In this document: positions 17,650 to 26,263 of the stretch, in pieces
Layout of the letters: each line of letters begins with the position of its first letter
Position numbering within the stretch: the first letter of the stretch is position 1
Origin: Ruminococcaceae bacterium KH2T8
GTDB lineage: Bacteria; Bacillota; Clostridia; Saccharofermentanales; Saccharofermentanaceae
NCBI GenBank assembly: GCA_900111435.1
Contig: FOIY01000004.1
Span: 1-64,000 of the forward strand
Length of the DNA: 64,000 nt
Reading direction: 5' to 3'
Position numbers and translations under genes: made by a program
Notes under the pieces: model-generated
Told to the model about the DNA's origin: nothing
The model's database searches: none
Seen by the model: the letters and a program-made list of their open reading frames with translations, nothing else

Positions 17650-18224
17650 GTGCTATACCCCCTTTCTTTCGTATTTCCAACAGCATGGATATTGCACACA
17701 TTACAATTCCATAACTGATAAAGAATCGAATTCTTATAGGGGCTTGTAACACCACCAACAAAAGTAAAACCATAGCTTCCATTACACCAATTAATCTGGA
17801 AGCACACTTTACTCTTTTATATTCGCAAGCATTCCAATCTATATTGGGGTTGTTGATTGGGCCAATCAAGATGACAATTATCATTGACATTATCGCCCCC
17901 CCCTTGATATATAGGGTAAACTTCTTTAGCAATGGGGAATATAAGAATACTTGAGAATGAAACGATTATTGAAGCAAATAAACATGTTTCGAACCTTTTA
18001 CAATGAATCCCACCACTAAATTTCCTCAGAAATGAAAAAGATACAGTAAACAGAGCTATCTCCAATACTCGCTTGAAGACTATCGCAAGACCGAATATCA
18101 CGGCATAAGAAATGATCTTTTCAAGTAACACCTGAATCTCATAGGTATATTCATCGGATTCTCCATCCGTGATCAAGTTTGCCAAAAGCATTCTGGAAAC
18201 AATCTTTGATACAAACCGCTCCAT
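17612..18224 (-). pseudogene. agrB: AgrB-like peptide-processing protease, split by a G8 tract
   Basis: The first part (from ATG 18224, AAAGGAG upstream) carries the AgrB active site in GGIHCKRFETC, with His and Cys seven residues apart as in the family. At a run of eight C on the plus strand (17895-17902) the frame breaks. The rest continues in another frame (IMSMIIVILIGPINNPNIDW...), which is the normal AgrB membrane C-terminus, down to 17612. Seven G instead of eight would restore one frame. It may be phase variation, programmed slippage, a true mutation or a sequence error. Confidence 0.8.
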
Positions 18225-18279
18225 CTGCTACTCCTTTCACCTATGGTTGAGTACGATATAACACACCAACCCAGACGAT

Positions 18280-18332
18280 GGAATAACTATGGCAGAATTT
18301 GGCAAATATGGTCGAAATTAGGCAAGTATGGT
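18280..18332 (-). promoter_or_regulatory. three direct repeats upstream of agrB
   Basis: On the minus strand ACCATACTTGCC and ACCATATTTGCC are 20 bp apart, and GCCATAGTTATT follows 19 bp further. LytTR regulators such as the one in this operon bind direct repeats about two helical turns apart, so this could be the site through which the regulator boosts agrBD. The match to a specific consensus is not claimed. Confidence 0.45.
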
Positions 18333-18334
18333 AA

Positions 18335-19621
18335 CTACACAGGGATTATGACTACCGCAACAAACTCTTTTTCTTCTTTCTCAAAAAAGCAAGTACCATT
18401 ATTACGAGTAACAGCTTCTTTTACATTATTGATACCATACCCATGAACTATAACATCATTCTTATTACTTTTCATATCCGGTGTAGGATCATGTACAAAT
18501 GTGTTACGACACGCAAATACAAATTGGCTGTCTTCGATTACTGCTTTGATAGATATAAAACGCTTATCTTCGGGACATATCTCCGCTGCTTCCAGCGCAT
18601 TATTTAGAATGTTAGAAATAATAACAATGCAGTCTCGATCTTCCATCTTCAACGAAGATAAATCATTAATAACAAATCTAAATGGAATACCCTTCTCCCT
18701 TGCCTCTGCATATTTGGTATTAAGGATAGTATTAATCAAGCGATTACCGGTTTCAAAAACGTTTGTGTTATTGAACAGTTCCGTATTTTGAACATCAAGA
18801 ATCTCTTTCATCTTATCATATTGCTTATCTGCTATAAGGCCCTGCAAAACCGCTATAGTATTCTTAAATTCATGTTCTCTTTTGCCAAGAATATCACGTT
18901 CTCTGGTAATCTGTTCATATAATTGCACAATGCCCCTAGCATGTTGGATCTCCATCTCTGTTTTCTGTGCCTCAAACGCTCTTTCGGACTCCTGCTTGAT
19001 AAACCAGTATACAAACAGATTAATAGCCAAGAGCGAAATAGCAATGTATGTGAATGCATTCGTCTGAAACAGATTAATCGGACCGTCAAAACTATATACC
19101 AGTAACATTATCAAGCTCAAAGAATACAAAGGAAAAATCGTATATATCAACCACAACTTCGATTCTATTTCAGCGTGTTTAACCCGACTAAAGACCTTTC
19201 GGATCAAAAATACGGCTATGAGCTGGATAAATTGACTTATAGAGCCCATATATATGTATATTTCGCTATCCATTATTCTCTCGATACGCATTCCTGAATC
19301 CAGATATTTATGAAAAGCCATGACGAATGTTTCACAAACAATTACTAATACATAGAATAATACAGCTACCGAAATCGTTTTAAACGCTTTCCCTTGTTCA
19401 AATAACAATAATGCAAACGCGACGTTTATCACTATAGCAATAATGATCCTAACTGCCGGCAATTCCGCCAATATACAGGCTGCTCCAAGCACTGTAAGTA
19501 TCCAGGCGATTGATATACAGAGATTAACTACGCGATTATAGCTTTTGCGTTTAAGGAATGATGAACAGAACAGCTGAGCTAAAACAACGTATACTATGGC
19601 ATTTACAATATTATAGATCAT
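18335..19621 (-). CDS. agrC: AgrC-like sensor histidine kinase (GHKL type)
   Basis: 428 residues. Six or so membrane helices in residues 1-210, then a helical region with the phospho-acceptor His in REHEFKNTIAVLQ (about residue 252). A GHKL ATPase follows: N-box NILNNALEAAE, and GYGINNVKEAV. This is the HPK10-type architecture of AgrC receptors for cyclic peptides. The start overlaps the regulator's stop by 4 bp. Confidence 0.88.
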   Translation of the reverse strand: MIYNIVNAIVYVVLAQLFCSSFLKRKSYNRVVNLCISIAWILTVLGAACILAELPAVRIIIAIVINVAFALLLFEQGKAFKTISVAVLFYVLVIVCETFVMAFHKYLDSGMRIERIMDSEIYIYMGSISQFIQLIAVFLIRKVFSRVKHAEIESKLWLIYTIFPLYSLSLIMLLVYSFDGPINLFQTNAFTYIAISLLAINLFVYWFIKQESERAFEAQKTEMEIQHARGIVQLYEQITRERDILGKREHEFKNTIAVLQGLIADKQYDKMKEILDVQNTELFNNTNVFETGNRLINTILNTKYAEAREKGIPFRFVINDLSSLKMEDRDCIVIISNILNNALEAAEICPEDKRFISIKAVIEDSQFVFACRNTFVHDPTPDMKSNKNDVIVHGYGINNVKEAVTRNNGTCFFEKEEKEFVAVVIIPV

Positions 19622-20355
19622 CTGATGTCACCCTTTAATAAGCAAAACTTCCTGTTAACTTCATCGAAATGATTTCTAGAGATTGGTATAATCGTATTCT
19701 CTTTTCTATCCTTCCCAACAATTACTTCATATCGTTTTACTTGTATTGCTCTTTTCAGATTCACAATATATCTCTGATGTACGCGAACAAAATATCCTGG
19801 TAATTCTACTTGGGCATCATCAAGACTGCAACGTCGCCCATAATAAGTATCACCTTTATTGTGAATCGTATATTCTACATAGTGCTTTTCGCTTTTAAGA
19901 TAAACAATGTCATCTATTGCAACTTCAAGAACGCCATCACTAAGTTCTAAAAGAATCGTTTTGGGCGGCTCTGCGTTAAATACAAATCCGACGCACTCCG
20001 TCAGTTCATTAACAAAAGTTTTTTCCAATTTAACAAGATACCTTACGGCATTATACCTGTATCCTTCTCTCGTAAAGTCATAATAATTTGTCGCGAATGC
20101 TATCTTTGCCCCGGGAAATACATCATATATCTTTAGTGCAGTTTCGAATCCCGATAAACCGCTCATGTCATAATCCAATATGAATAGATTATATTTCCTT
20201 ATAGCATTTCCTAAATCGATCAGTTCCTCACCCGACAAAAAAGCATCACACTGATACTCCGCAGAACAATCGGTAAAATACTTCTCTATTATGCTCTTTT
20301 CATACTCTAGAAAGGATAAATTATCATCGCACAATGCTATTCGAAACATAAGCAC
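19618..20355 (-). CDS. agrA: AgrA-like response regulator with LytTR domain
   Basis: 245 residues. The receiver domain has the phospho-Asp in LFILDYDMSGLSG (about residue 57). The C-terminal LytTR DNA-binding domain shows YFVRVHQRYIVNLKRAIQV. It is the first gene of the operon, an order that differs from classical agrBDCA. Likely target: the operon's own promoters. Confidence 0.88.
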   Translation of the reverse strand: MLMFRIALCDDNLSFLEYEKSIIEKYFTDCSAEYQCDAFLSGEELIDLGNAIRKYNLFILDYDMSGLSGFETALKIYDVFPGAKIAFATNYYDFTREGYRYNAVRYLVKLEKTFVNELTECVGFVFNAEPPKTILLELSDGVLEVAIDDIVYLKSEKHYVEYTIHNKGDTYYGRRCSLDDAQVELPGYFVRVHQRYIVNLKRAIQVKRYEVIVGKDRKENTIIPISRNHFDEVNRKFCLLKGDIR

Positions 20356-20600
20356 CTCTCAAAATGTATCAGCAACTATAGTTTATATAAAAATATGGTT
20401 ACTACATTTGTCAATATTATAACTAAGTTTCCAATGAATATATCAATCATATGTTTTCGACGAGAGTACGATTGGAGTCTGGCATATAATCCATATAAGA
20501 TATTAATGCTGCTTAAAGGTGTACTACTTATCGTGTAAATATAACATAATTTCCAGAAAAGTTCCTTTGTGCACCATGATCTCTTCATCAATTCAAACAC

Positions 20601-21116
20601 TTTATATCACTACACTAAGATGAAGATACTACACAAACTAAAACCCATAAATACGGTCTTCTGATCGGTTCATACACAATAAATATCTATTATCATGGAT
20701 TTACTGCACAGTGCACACCTATCTCTAATGGCTAATAATGGCGGGCTCTGCCCGTCATTGTGATATGAAATGGTGCCGGAAGGTGCACATTTCCTTTATC
20801 CTGCTTTTCATCATAAAAATCAGAACCCGATTTTTGAGGTTTGAACCACCCTATTTTGCTCATTCTTATACATTTTTACCGTGAATTTCGAGCATCTTTT
20901 CATCCTCTTCTTGATCATTTTTATAACAAAACTATCCTCTGTTACGACTGATTTTGATCATAGATCGGATCGTTTCTCACTCTCTTATACCTTCCTCACA
21001 TAAGAAAATGACGGTGTAGATTCTATCCTTCTACACCGTCACCCTGTTAATACATTGGCGTTAATCATAATTATTGAACCTTTCTATCTCGCGTTGCCAT
21101 GTATCCTTTTCTTACC
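20601..21116. other. 516-bp gap before the excisionase gene
   Basis: The agr-type operon promoter should lie toward its left end. A hairpin AATGGCGGGC/GCCCGTCATT (one wobble pair) lies at 20737-20759 without a T-run. The terminator at 21009-21041 is listed apart. No gene found. Confidence 0.5.
21009..21041 (-). terminator. terminator downstream of the excisionase-like gene
   Basis: Perfect 12-bp stem TGACGGTGTAGA/TCTACACCGTCA with a 9-nt loop; on the minus strand it is followed by TTTTCTT, matching the direction of the 21117-21326 gene. Confidence 0.8.
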
Positions 21117-21326
21117 TCAGATCTCTACTTTTACATTGTCTGAGTGCTCGTAGATCCACTCAAGGAACTTGTCTGCCGGTACCAGTAATCGCTTGCCTAC
21201 CCTAAGTGTAGGGAACGATCCAGAGTTCATGAGGTTGTATGCTCCCTGCTTGGAGATCCCCAGGTAACTCGCTACGTCCTTGGCGTTCATCACCGCCGGC
21301 ATGTGTACTGTTGTCATGTTTTCCAT
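21117..21326 (-). CDS. excisionase-like helix-turn-helix protein
   Basis: 69 residues. It is a MerR/Xis-type winged HTH with the usual signature MNAKDVASYLGISKQGAYNL and a basic wing (RVGKRLLVPADKF). AAAGGAGG stands ahead of the ATG. Such proteins direct excision by their element's tyrosine integrase. It diverges from the 21445 gene, about 118 bp apart. Confidence 0.8.
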   Translation of the reverse strand: MENMTTVHMPAVMNAKDVASYLGISKQGAYNLMNSGSFPTLRVGKRLLVPADKFLEWIYEHSDNVKVEI

Positions 21327-21444
21327 TGCTCCCGTACCTCCTTTCGTAGTATAATCTCAAAAAGAACATATGTATTTTATCTCTTGTTTATGTAGATTTC
21401 AAGTGGTAATATACTAATAAATCTATTTCGGAAGGATGAGCACA

Positions 21445-22515
21445 GTGAAAGCTATAAAGGGGCTATACATAGATTACGGGCTTTCCGGTAAGATCAGAAC
21501 CGAAGTAAAGATAGGTATTTCCTTCGTTGAAGATAAGGAATACTTCATCTTTTTTGATCCCGATAATGAGATAATCCACACAATATCTATGGGTGCAGGC
21601 ATAGCTCTCGGTGACCTTATTGGTGGTACAGAACCTGTTCCCGGCATACTTTCGGGTGATAAGATCTACGATCAGATAACCGATGTATATGAGACAGTTA
21701 TAGCCAATATCAGAAGCAGCAAAGCCAAAAAGATCGATACGATCGTAGACAATATCGCTTCAGATTTCGCTCCGCTTATTACCATCAACCTTCTCAACAC
21801 ACAGAACTTTAAGAACCTTTTGTGCCTTCCTCTTATGGCCGAAGTGATGTCTGATGTAATCAGAAACGGCAAAAATGCATCCTTCAAAAAGAGTGAGAAG
21901 GTACTCAGATCACTTAAAAAGTATAGAAAGACTCTTCAGTATTTCGCTGAAGAAGTCATGTTATACAGCAAGAATCCTGATCCAAGACAAGCTTATATGA
22001 ACGTAGATAAGGATAAGATTCCTTCTACTGCTTATTCAGGAACGACCAAATTCGTAACTCTGAAGTCACCTTCTGACAAGAAACTATACGAAGCATTTAT
22101 ACCGGATTCTTTCGATGATCTGATCTCATACATGGTCAGCAGATATATACTCAATTACCATTTCTACTGCTGTTCTAACTGCAAGAAATACTTCGCTTTT
22201 GTAAGCGACGGTGTAACAAAGAACTGTACTCGCGTACTGGAGAACCCATCTTACTTCAAAGATATCGGCAAGATGTGTCTTGATGTCGGAAGACTTCGCT
22301 CCAGAAACAGAGAACTATACAGCGATAAAACACAGATTCTTTTTCAACGTCAATATAAGGCCACATTTGCCCGTAAAAAGCACGGGAAGATATCTGAGGA
22401 TAATTTCGTTAAGTGGAGCGAGCAGGCCCGTACAATGCGAGACAAGGCCATATCAGGAGATATTACATACAATGATCTGGAAAAATGGTTCAAAGATAAC
22501 TACCTTCGTGAATAA
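21445..22515 (+). CDS. integrase-associated protein with CxxC motif (DUF6076-like)
   Basis: About 356 residues. The main mark is FYCCSNCKKYFAF near residue 250, a zinc-ribbon-like start. The rest is helical and charged. I recall proteins of this type (DUF6076-like) next to integrases in Clostridia, but cannot confirm it without a search. GTG at 21445 is preferred over ATG 21436, because GGAAGG ends directly before the ATG but stands 9 nt before the GTG. It probably shares a transcript with the integrase, 48 bp downstream. Role unknown. Confidence 0.6.
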   Translation: MKAIKGLYIDYGLSGKIRTEVKIGISFVEDKEYFIFFDPDNEIIHTISMGAGIALGDLIGGTEPVPGILSGDKIYDQITDVYETVIANIRSSKAKKIDTIVDNIASDFAPLITINLLNTQNFKNLLCLPLMAEVMSDVIRNGKNASFKKSEKVLRSLKKYRKTLQYFAEEVMLYSKNPDPRQAYMNVDKDKIPSTAYSGTTKFVTLKSPSDKKLYEAFIPDSFDDLISYMVSRYILNYHFYCCSNCKKYFAFVSDGVTKNCTRVLENPSYFKDIGKMCLDVGRLRSRNRELYSDKTQILFQRQYKATFARKKHGKISEDNFVKWSEQARTMRDKAISGDITYNDLEKWFKDNYLRE

Positions 22516-22563
22516 GTGGACTGACCCACACTTGTTTTATAAGTCTGAAAGAAAGGAGGAAAA

Positions 22564-23730
22564 ATGGCAAGAATGAAGAGAAACGCAAATGGAAGCGGTT
22601 CTATCTACAAAAGAGAAGACGGTCGATGGGAAGGTAAATATTCCATCCCCGCAGCTGACGGAAGCGGAAAGTACATCAGAAAATCCGTTTATGGTAAGAC
22701 TCAGGATGAAGTTCGTAAAAAGATTACTGAGATAACGGCTGAGATCGATGACGGCACATATGTTAATCCTTCGCAGTATAAGCTGTCCGGATGGATCGAC
22801 AACTGGCTTGAGGTATACGTTAAGCATTCCGTAAAGGATTTCACTTACGATTCCTACAGTAATATCTGTCACAAGTATGTTATTCCTGCTATAGGCAACA
22901 TCAAGCTCAAGGAACTAAAGACCAGCCAGATTCAAAAGTTCTATAATGATCTTCTGGATAATAAAGGATTATCAGCGAAGACCGTGAAAAATATCCACGG
23001 AGTCCTTCACAGAGCTCTTGAGCAGGCTTACCTCGTTGGGGAAATTAAACAGAATCCATCCGACAGATGTCTTCTCCCTAAGGTTCAAAAGCCCAAGATC
23101 GAGCCTATGGAAGCTGATGAAGTTTCAGAATTCCTGACAGCTATCAAGGGACACAAGTACGAGAACGTATATTATCTGACACTTTTTGCAGGGCTAAGGC
23201 AAGGCGAAGTGTTAGGTCTTTCCTGGGATTGCGTTGACTTCGAGAACAGCACGATACTGATAAATAAACAGCTTAAGAGGAATAACCATCACAAAGGAGC
23301 TGTATATCATCTCGACAGTACCAAGAGTGGTAAGGAAAGATATATCACCATCGCACCGGCGGTGCTGGAAATGCTCGCAAAGCAAAGGCAATGGCAGGAA
23401 ATCTGCCAAAAGAAAGCCGGATCTGCCTGGAACAACGAATGGGATCTTGTATTCACCAATGAACTGGGACAACATCTTAACCATCCGACCGTTTATAACA
23501 ACTATAAGCGGATCGTTAAGAGTCTCGGACTGGAAAATAAAAGATTTCACGATCTGAGGCACACATTTGCCGTAGCATCCCTTGAAAGCGGGGACGATAT
23601 TAAGACTGTACAGGATAATCTCGGACACGCTACAGCTTCTTTCACCCTCGATGTTTACGGACATGTCAGCAAAGAGATGAAGAAAAGGTCGGCAGATAAT
23701 ATGCAACGATATATCGATAAAGTCTCGTAG
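22564..23730 (+). CDS. int: tyrosine integrase
   Basis: 388 residues of the Tn916/phage-type tyrosine recombinases. An N-terminal arm-binding region (GSIYKREDGRWEGKYSI) is followed by a core-binding SAM-like domain (about 70-170) and a catalytic domain. Catalytic residues are Arg212 (GLRQGE), His329 and Arg332 (HDLRHTFA), His355 (LGHA) and Tyr365 (DVYGH). A strong GAAAGGAGG precedes the ATG. It ends 111 bp before the tRNA-Ser copy of att, the usual position for an integrase that uses a tRNA 3' end. Confidence 0.95.
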   Translation: MARMKRNANGSGSIYKREDGRWEGKYSIPAADGSGKYIRKSVYGKTQDEVRKKITEITAEIDDGTYVNPSQYKLSGWIDNWLEVYVKHSVKDFTYDSYSNICHKYVIPAIGNIKLKELKTSQIQKFYNDLLDNKGLSAKTVKNIHGVLHRALEQAYLVGEIKQNPSDRCLLPKVQKPKIEPMEADEVSEFLTAIKGHKYENVYYLTLFAGLRQGEVLGLSWDCVDFENSTILINKQLKRNNHHKGAVYHLDSTKSGKERYITIAPAVLEMLAKQRQWQEICQKKAGSAWNNEWDLVFTNELGQHLNHPTVYNNYKRIVKSLGLENKRFHDLRHTFAVASLESGDDIKTVQDNLGHATASFTLDVYGHVSKEMKKRSADNMQRYIDKVS

Positions 23731-23749
23731 AAAACATTATGAATCTTCG

Positions 23750-23773
23750 TAATTGTCGTCAAAACTGTCGTCA
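23750..23773. repeat. 24-bp end repeat, right copy
   Basis: Identical to 3171-3194; lies 19 bp past the integrase stop. A diverged third copy is at 2951-2974, outside the element. Confidence 0.7.
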
Positions 23774-23839
23774 ATTACAAGATTTTCGGCAAACTAAAAT
23801 CCCGAACTCCTTACTTATCAGGATATTCGGGATCTCAGA

Positions 23840-23864
23840 TTTGGCGGAGAAGGAGGGATTCGAA
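23840..23864. other. right attachment site (att core inside tRNA-Ser)
   Basis: Exact match to 3035-3059. It covers the CCA end, acceptor strand and half of the T-arm, so insertion leaves the tRNA intact. Confidence 0.88.
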
Positions 23865-23932
23865 CCCTCGCGCAGGTTGCCCCGCCTAAAGCTTTAGCAA
23901 AGCCTCCCCTTCGGCCTCTTGGGTACTTCTCC
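23842..23932 (-). tRNA. tRNA-Ser (GCU)
   Basis: Class II tRNA read on the minus strand. The acceptor stem is GGAGAAG/CTTCTCC with discriminator G and encoded CCA. The anticodon stem AGGCT/AGCTT encloses loop TTGCTAA with anticodon GCT. The long variable arm is typical of tRNA-Ser and the T-arm reads GAGGG-TTCGAAT-CCCTC. It is the integration site of the element. Confidence 0.93.
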
Positions 23933-24017
23933 GTGCCGAATAATGACGCGCTATTGCGCCGTCGAGAATTAATTATAGCATATTTTGAGAAACTTAAAAG
24001 ATGTTTTTATCGTAATC

Positions 24018-25250
24018 TCAGATCAAACCGTATTCGATCTTCTTGTCGAGGATGCGAAGAACGCTGGAATCTATACGTTCTACGGGGAGCTCTCCGCTTT
24101 CGACGGCAGCGATTATCCCCTGTGCGGCCATCTCAAGATCTTCAGGCATCAGGATGATATCGTTGCCTGCATATACTGCGGCTACAGCGGCATCGGAAGG
24201 CGAGAACTCATCAGTGATCGCCTGCATGATCATGGAATCCGTGATTATTATCCCCTCATATCCCATCTCATATCTGAGGATATCCGTGAGCCAGTAATGC
24301 GAAAGCGATGCGGGAAGTCCCGTAGCATCGGCCATAGGAGTCGTGATATGAGCCGCCATTATGAAGTCCGCACCTTCTCCTATACCCGCCTCGAAAGGAA
24401 TAAGCTCACATGCTCTTATCTCGTCCATCGAGCGGTCGATCGAAGCCGTCTCAAAGTGCGTATCCGCTACGGTATCTCCGTGACCCGGGAAATGCTTGAG
24501 AGTACACATCATGCCGCTGTCGTGAAATCCCCTTACGCACTCGGATACCATGGAAGCCGTTACATACGGATCGTCCGAGAATGCCCTGTCGCCTATTACC
24601 GTATTATCGGGATTGGAATCGACATCAGATACGGGAGCGAAGTCGACGTTAAATCCGTACACACCAAGATATGTACCGATCGTATTGCCGACATGGTAAG
24701 CTTCATCTTCACCTTCGATAAGGCGCATCGGCGAGAATTCCTCGACTTCGAAAGCAGGATTGGATGCTATCCTCGTGATATCTCCGCCCTCTTCATCTAC
24801 GGCTATGAACAATCCGATCGATGAAGCTTCCTGATACGAAGTGATAAATGCCTCGAGCTGCTGAGGATCTACGATATTACCTCCGAACAGGATCACTCCT
24901 GCTACGGGGTGCGCCTCTATCGAGCTAAGGGCATTATCGTCAAAGACGGTATCGTATTCGTAAGGATCCGTACCCGTAAGTTGCTCGGGCGACACCATGA
25001 ACATCTGATATACCTTTTCTTCAAGAGTCATCGTCTCGAGGATAGCCTGCGCCTCCTCGCTGCCTTCATAGGACATATAGACATATGGTACTTCGGTGGG
25101 CTCAGGCGTTACCGAAGGCTCAGTCTCCGAAGAAGACACGGTCGATGTCTCCGTCGTAACCGATACGGAAGTCTCGGGAACCTCCCCGCCGCCGCATCCT
25201 GCGAGCAGCATCAAGGAACATGCAAGCGCGATCACCGACCTTTTCTTCAT
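24018..25250 (-). CDS. nagZ: GH3 beta-N-acetylhexosaminidase-like lipoprotein
   Basis: 410 residues. The signal peptide ends in LLAGC, with a Thr/Ser/Pro/Glu-rich linker to about residue 60. The GH3 catalytic domain carries the NagZ hallmark KHFPGHGDTVADTH, whose His/Asp pair serves as acid/base. Family role: releasing GlcNAc from peptidoglycan fragments. Surface anchoring is typical of Gram-positive NagZ. It overlaps the upstream PAP2 gene by 4 bp, so they are co-translated. Confidence 0.88.
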   Translation of the reverse strand: MKKRSVIALACSLMLLAGCGGGEVPETSVSVTTETSTVSSSETEPSVTPEPTEVPYVYMSYEGSEEAQAILETMTLEEKVYQMFMVSPEQLTGTDPYEYDTVFDDNALSSIEAHPVAGVILFGGNIVDPQQLEAFITSYQEASSIGLFIAVDEEGGDITRIASNPAFEVEEFSPMRLIEGEDEAYHVGNTIGTYLGVYGFNVDFAPVSDVDSNPDNTVIGDRAFSDDPYVTASMVSECVRGFHDSGMMCTLKHFPGHGDTVADTHFETASIDRSMDEIRACELIPFEAGIGEGADFIMAAHITTPMADATGLPASLSHYWLTDILRYEMGYEGIIITDSMIMQAITDEFSPSDAAVAAVYAGNDIILMPEDLEMAAQGIIAAVESGELPVERIDSSVLRILDKKIEYGLI

Positions 25251-26167
25251 CTCTTCTTTTCCTCCAGCCTGAATGCCATCGGATAGATACCGATGAGCAG
25301 GAATACGATCACGAAATATCTGGCCGATCTTACGGCAAAGGCAGCCATAGTGCGCGACTCCAGAAAGCTCTTATCGAAAGGCATCTTGAGGACTACACCC
25401 AGAACACCGTAAAGCGCTATGCCGACAACGAGGCGAAGGAACATCCAAAGAGGCTTTCTCGTGTTTTCGAACTTAACGAATCTCTCTTCGATTTCAAATC
25501 CCGCATAAAGGCCCGCCAGCGATCCGATGCAGGTAAAGTAATCTTCCGTTCTGCAAAAGAAGAATCCCGTGCAGGATATCATGAACATCACGATATGAAG
25601 TACCCTTTTATTCCTGATCTTACTGTCCAAAAACGGGATCACGGCGATGGTGATATAACCTATCGCAAGGCCGCAGATGACATCGGTCGGATAATGAACT
25701 CCGAGAGCCACTCTCGACAGAGCCACGAGCAGCGGAGCAACGACAGCCAGGACGGTCAATACCCGGATCTTCCTGAGCATCCTGAAAGACGAGAACATGA
25801 CGGCCGCATTGGTCGAATGACCGCTGGGGAAAGAGTAGCTCTGGGCTGCTATATCCATTATGGGCTCATCCGGTTCGGGAGCACGAAGGCACTCGACATT
25901 ATCGTGGACCATGTATGGTCTCTTTCGTATAAAGAGATTCTTGATCATGGTATTAAAGACAGTGGCAAGCATAAGGATCTCACCTATCTTCTTACCCTTT
26001 TCCTTACCGATACACCAGTAAAGAAGACACATCAGAGCGATAACGAATATCGGCTCCGAAAGATATGTAAAGAACACTGCCGCAAACTTTCCGGCAGTAC
26101 CCATATGAGACTGAAGCCAGTGCATGAAGATCGGCTCGAATCCGAACCAGAAAGAATTACTGTCCAT
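25247..26167 (-). CDS. PAP2-family membrane phosphatase
   Basis: 306 residues with about seven membrane helices. The three phosphatase motifs are present: KNLFIRKRP, FPSGHSTNA and SRVALGVHYPTDV. The family removes phosphate from lipid pyrophosphates or phosphatidic acid. There is no purine-rich ribosome site before the ATG (CCCCCTT stands there), but TATAAT lies 7 nt upstream, as in a leaderless mRNA. It is followed by the NagZ-type gene, which suggests an envelope role. Confidence 0.85.
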   Translation of the reverse strand: MDSNSFWFGFEPIFMHWLQSHMGTAGKFAAVFFTYLSEPIFVIALMCLLYWCIGKEKGKKIGEILMLATVFNTMIKNLFIRKRPYMVHDNVECLRAPEPDEPIMDIAAQSYSFPSGHSTNAAVMFSSFRMLRKIRVLTVLAVVAPLLVALSRVALGVHYPTDVICGLAIGYITIAVIPFLDSKIRNKRVLHIVMFMISCTGFFFCRTEDYFTCIGSLAGLYAGFEIEERFVKFENTRKPLWMFLRLVVGIALYGVLGVVLKMPFDKSFLESRTMAAFAVRSARYFVIVFLLIGIYPMAFRLEEKKR

Positions 26168-26263
26168 AAGGGGGATTATATCATTGTTTGTCGGGTTTTT
26201 TCTTTCATGGAGCTATGGGAAAATCATTAATGTGAATAAATATATCTTCTTAAGGAGGACGCT

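Larger units (their letters stand above)
3035..23864. mobile_element. 20.8-kb integrative element in tRNA-Ser with defence and signalling cargo
   Basis: The ends are an exact 25-bp repeat at 3035-3059 and 23840-23864; the right copy is the 3' end of an intact tRNA-Ser. A tyrosine integrase lies directly beside the tRNA and an excisionase-like gene is nearby. A 24-bp repeat is found inside each end. The interior is visibly more AT-rich than the flank after 24 kb. No conjugation, phage structural or clear replication genes are seen, so it is a genomic island or satellite-like integrative element, perhaps mobilised in trans. Cargo: RloAB-type pair, ATPase/subtilase pair, AlbA_2-type protein, KAP-like NTPase and an agr-type operon. 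Confidence 0.85.

Noticed and set aside
20376-20600. 74-codon ORF upstream of the response regulator
   Set aside because: No ribosome site, no recognisable features, and it occupies the expected promoter region of the agr-type operon.
3035-23864. Calling the island a prophage or conjugative element
   Set aside because: No capsid, tail, terminase, relaxase or type IV secretion genes were seen.
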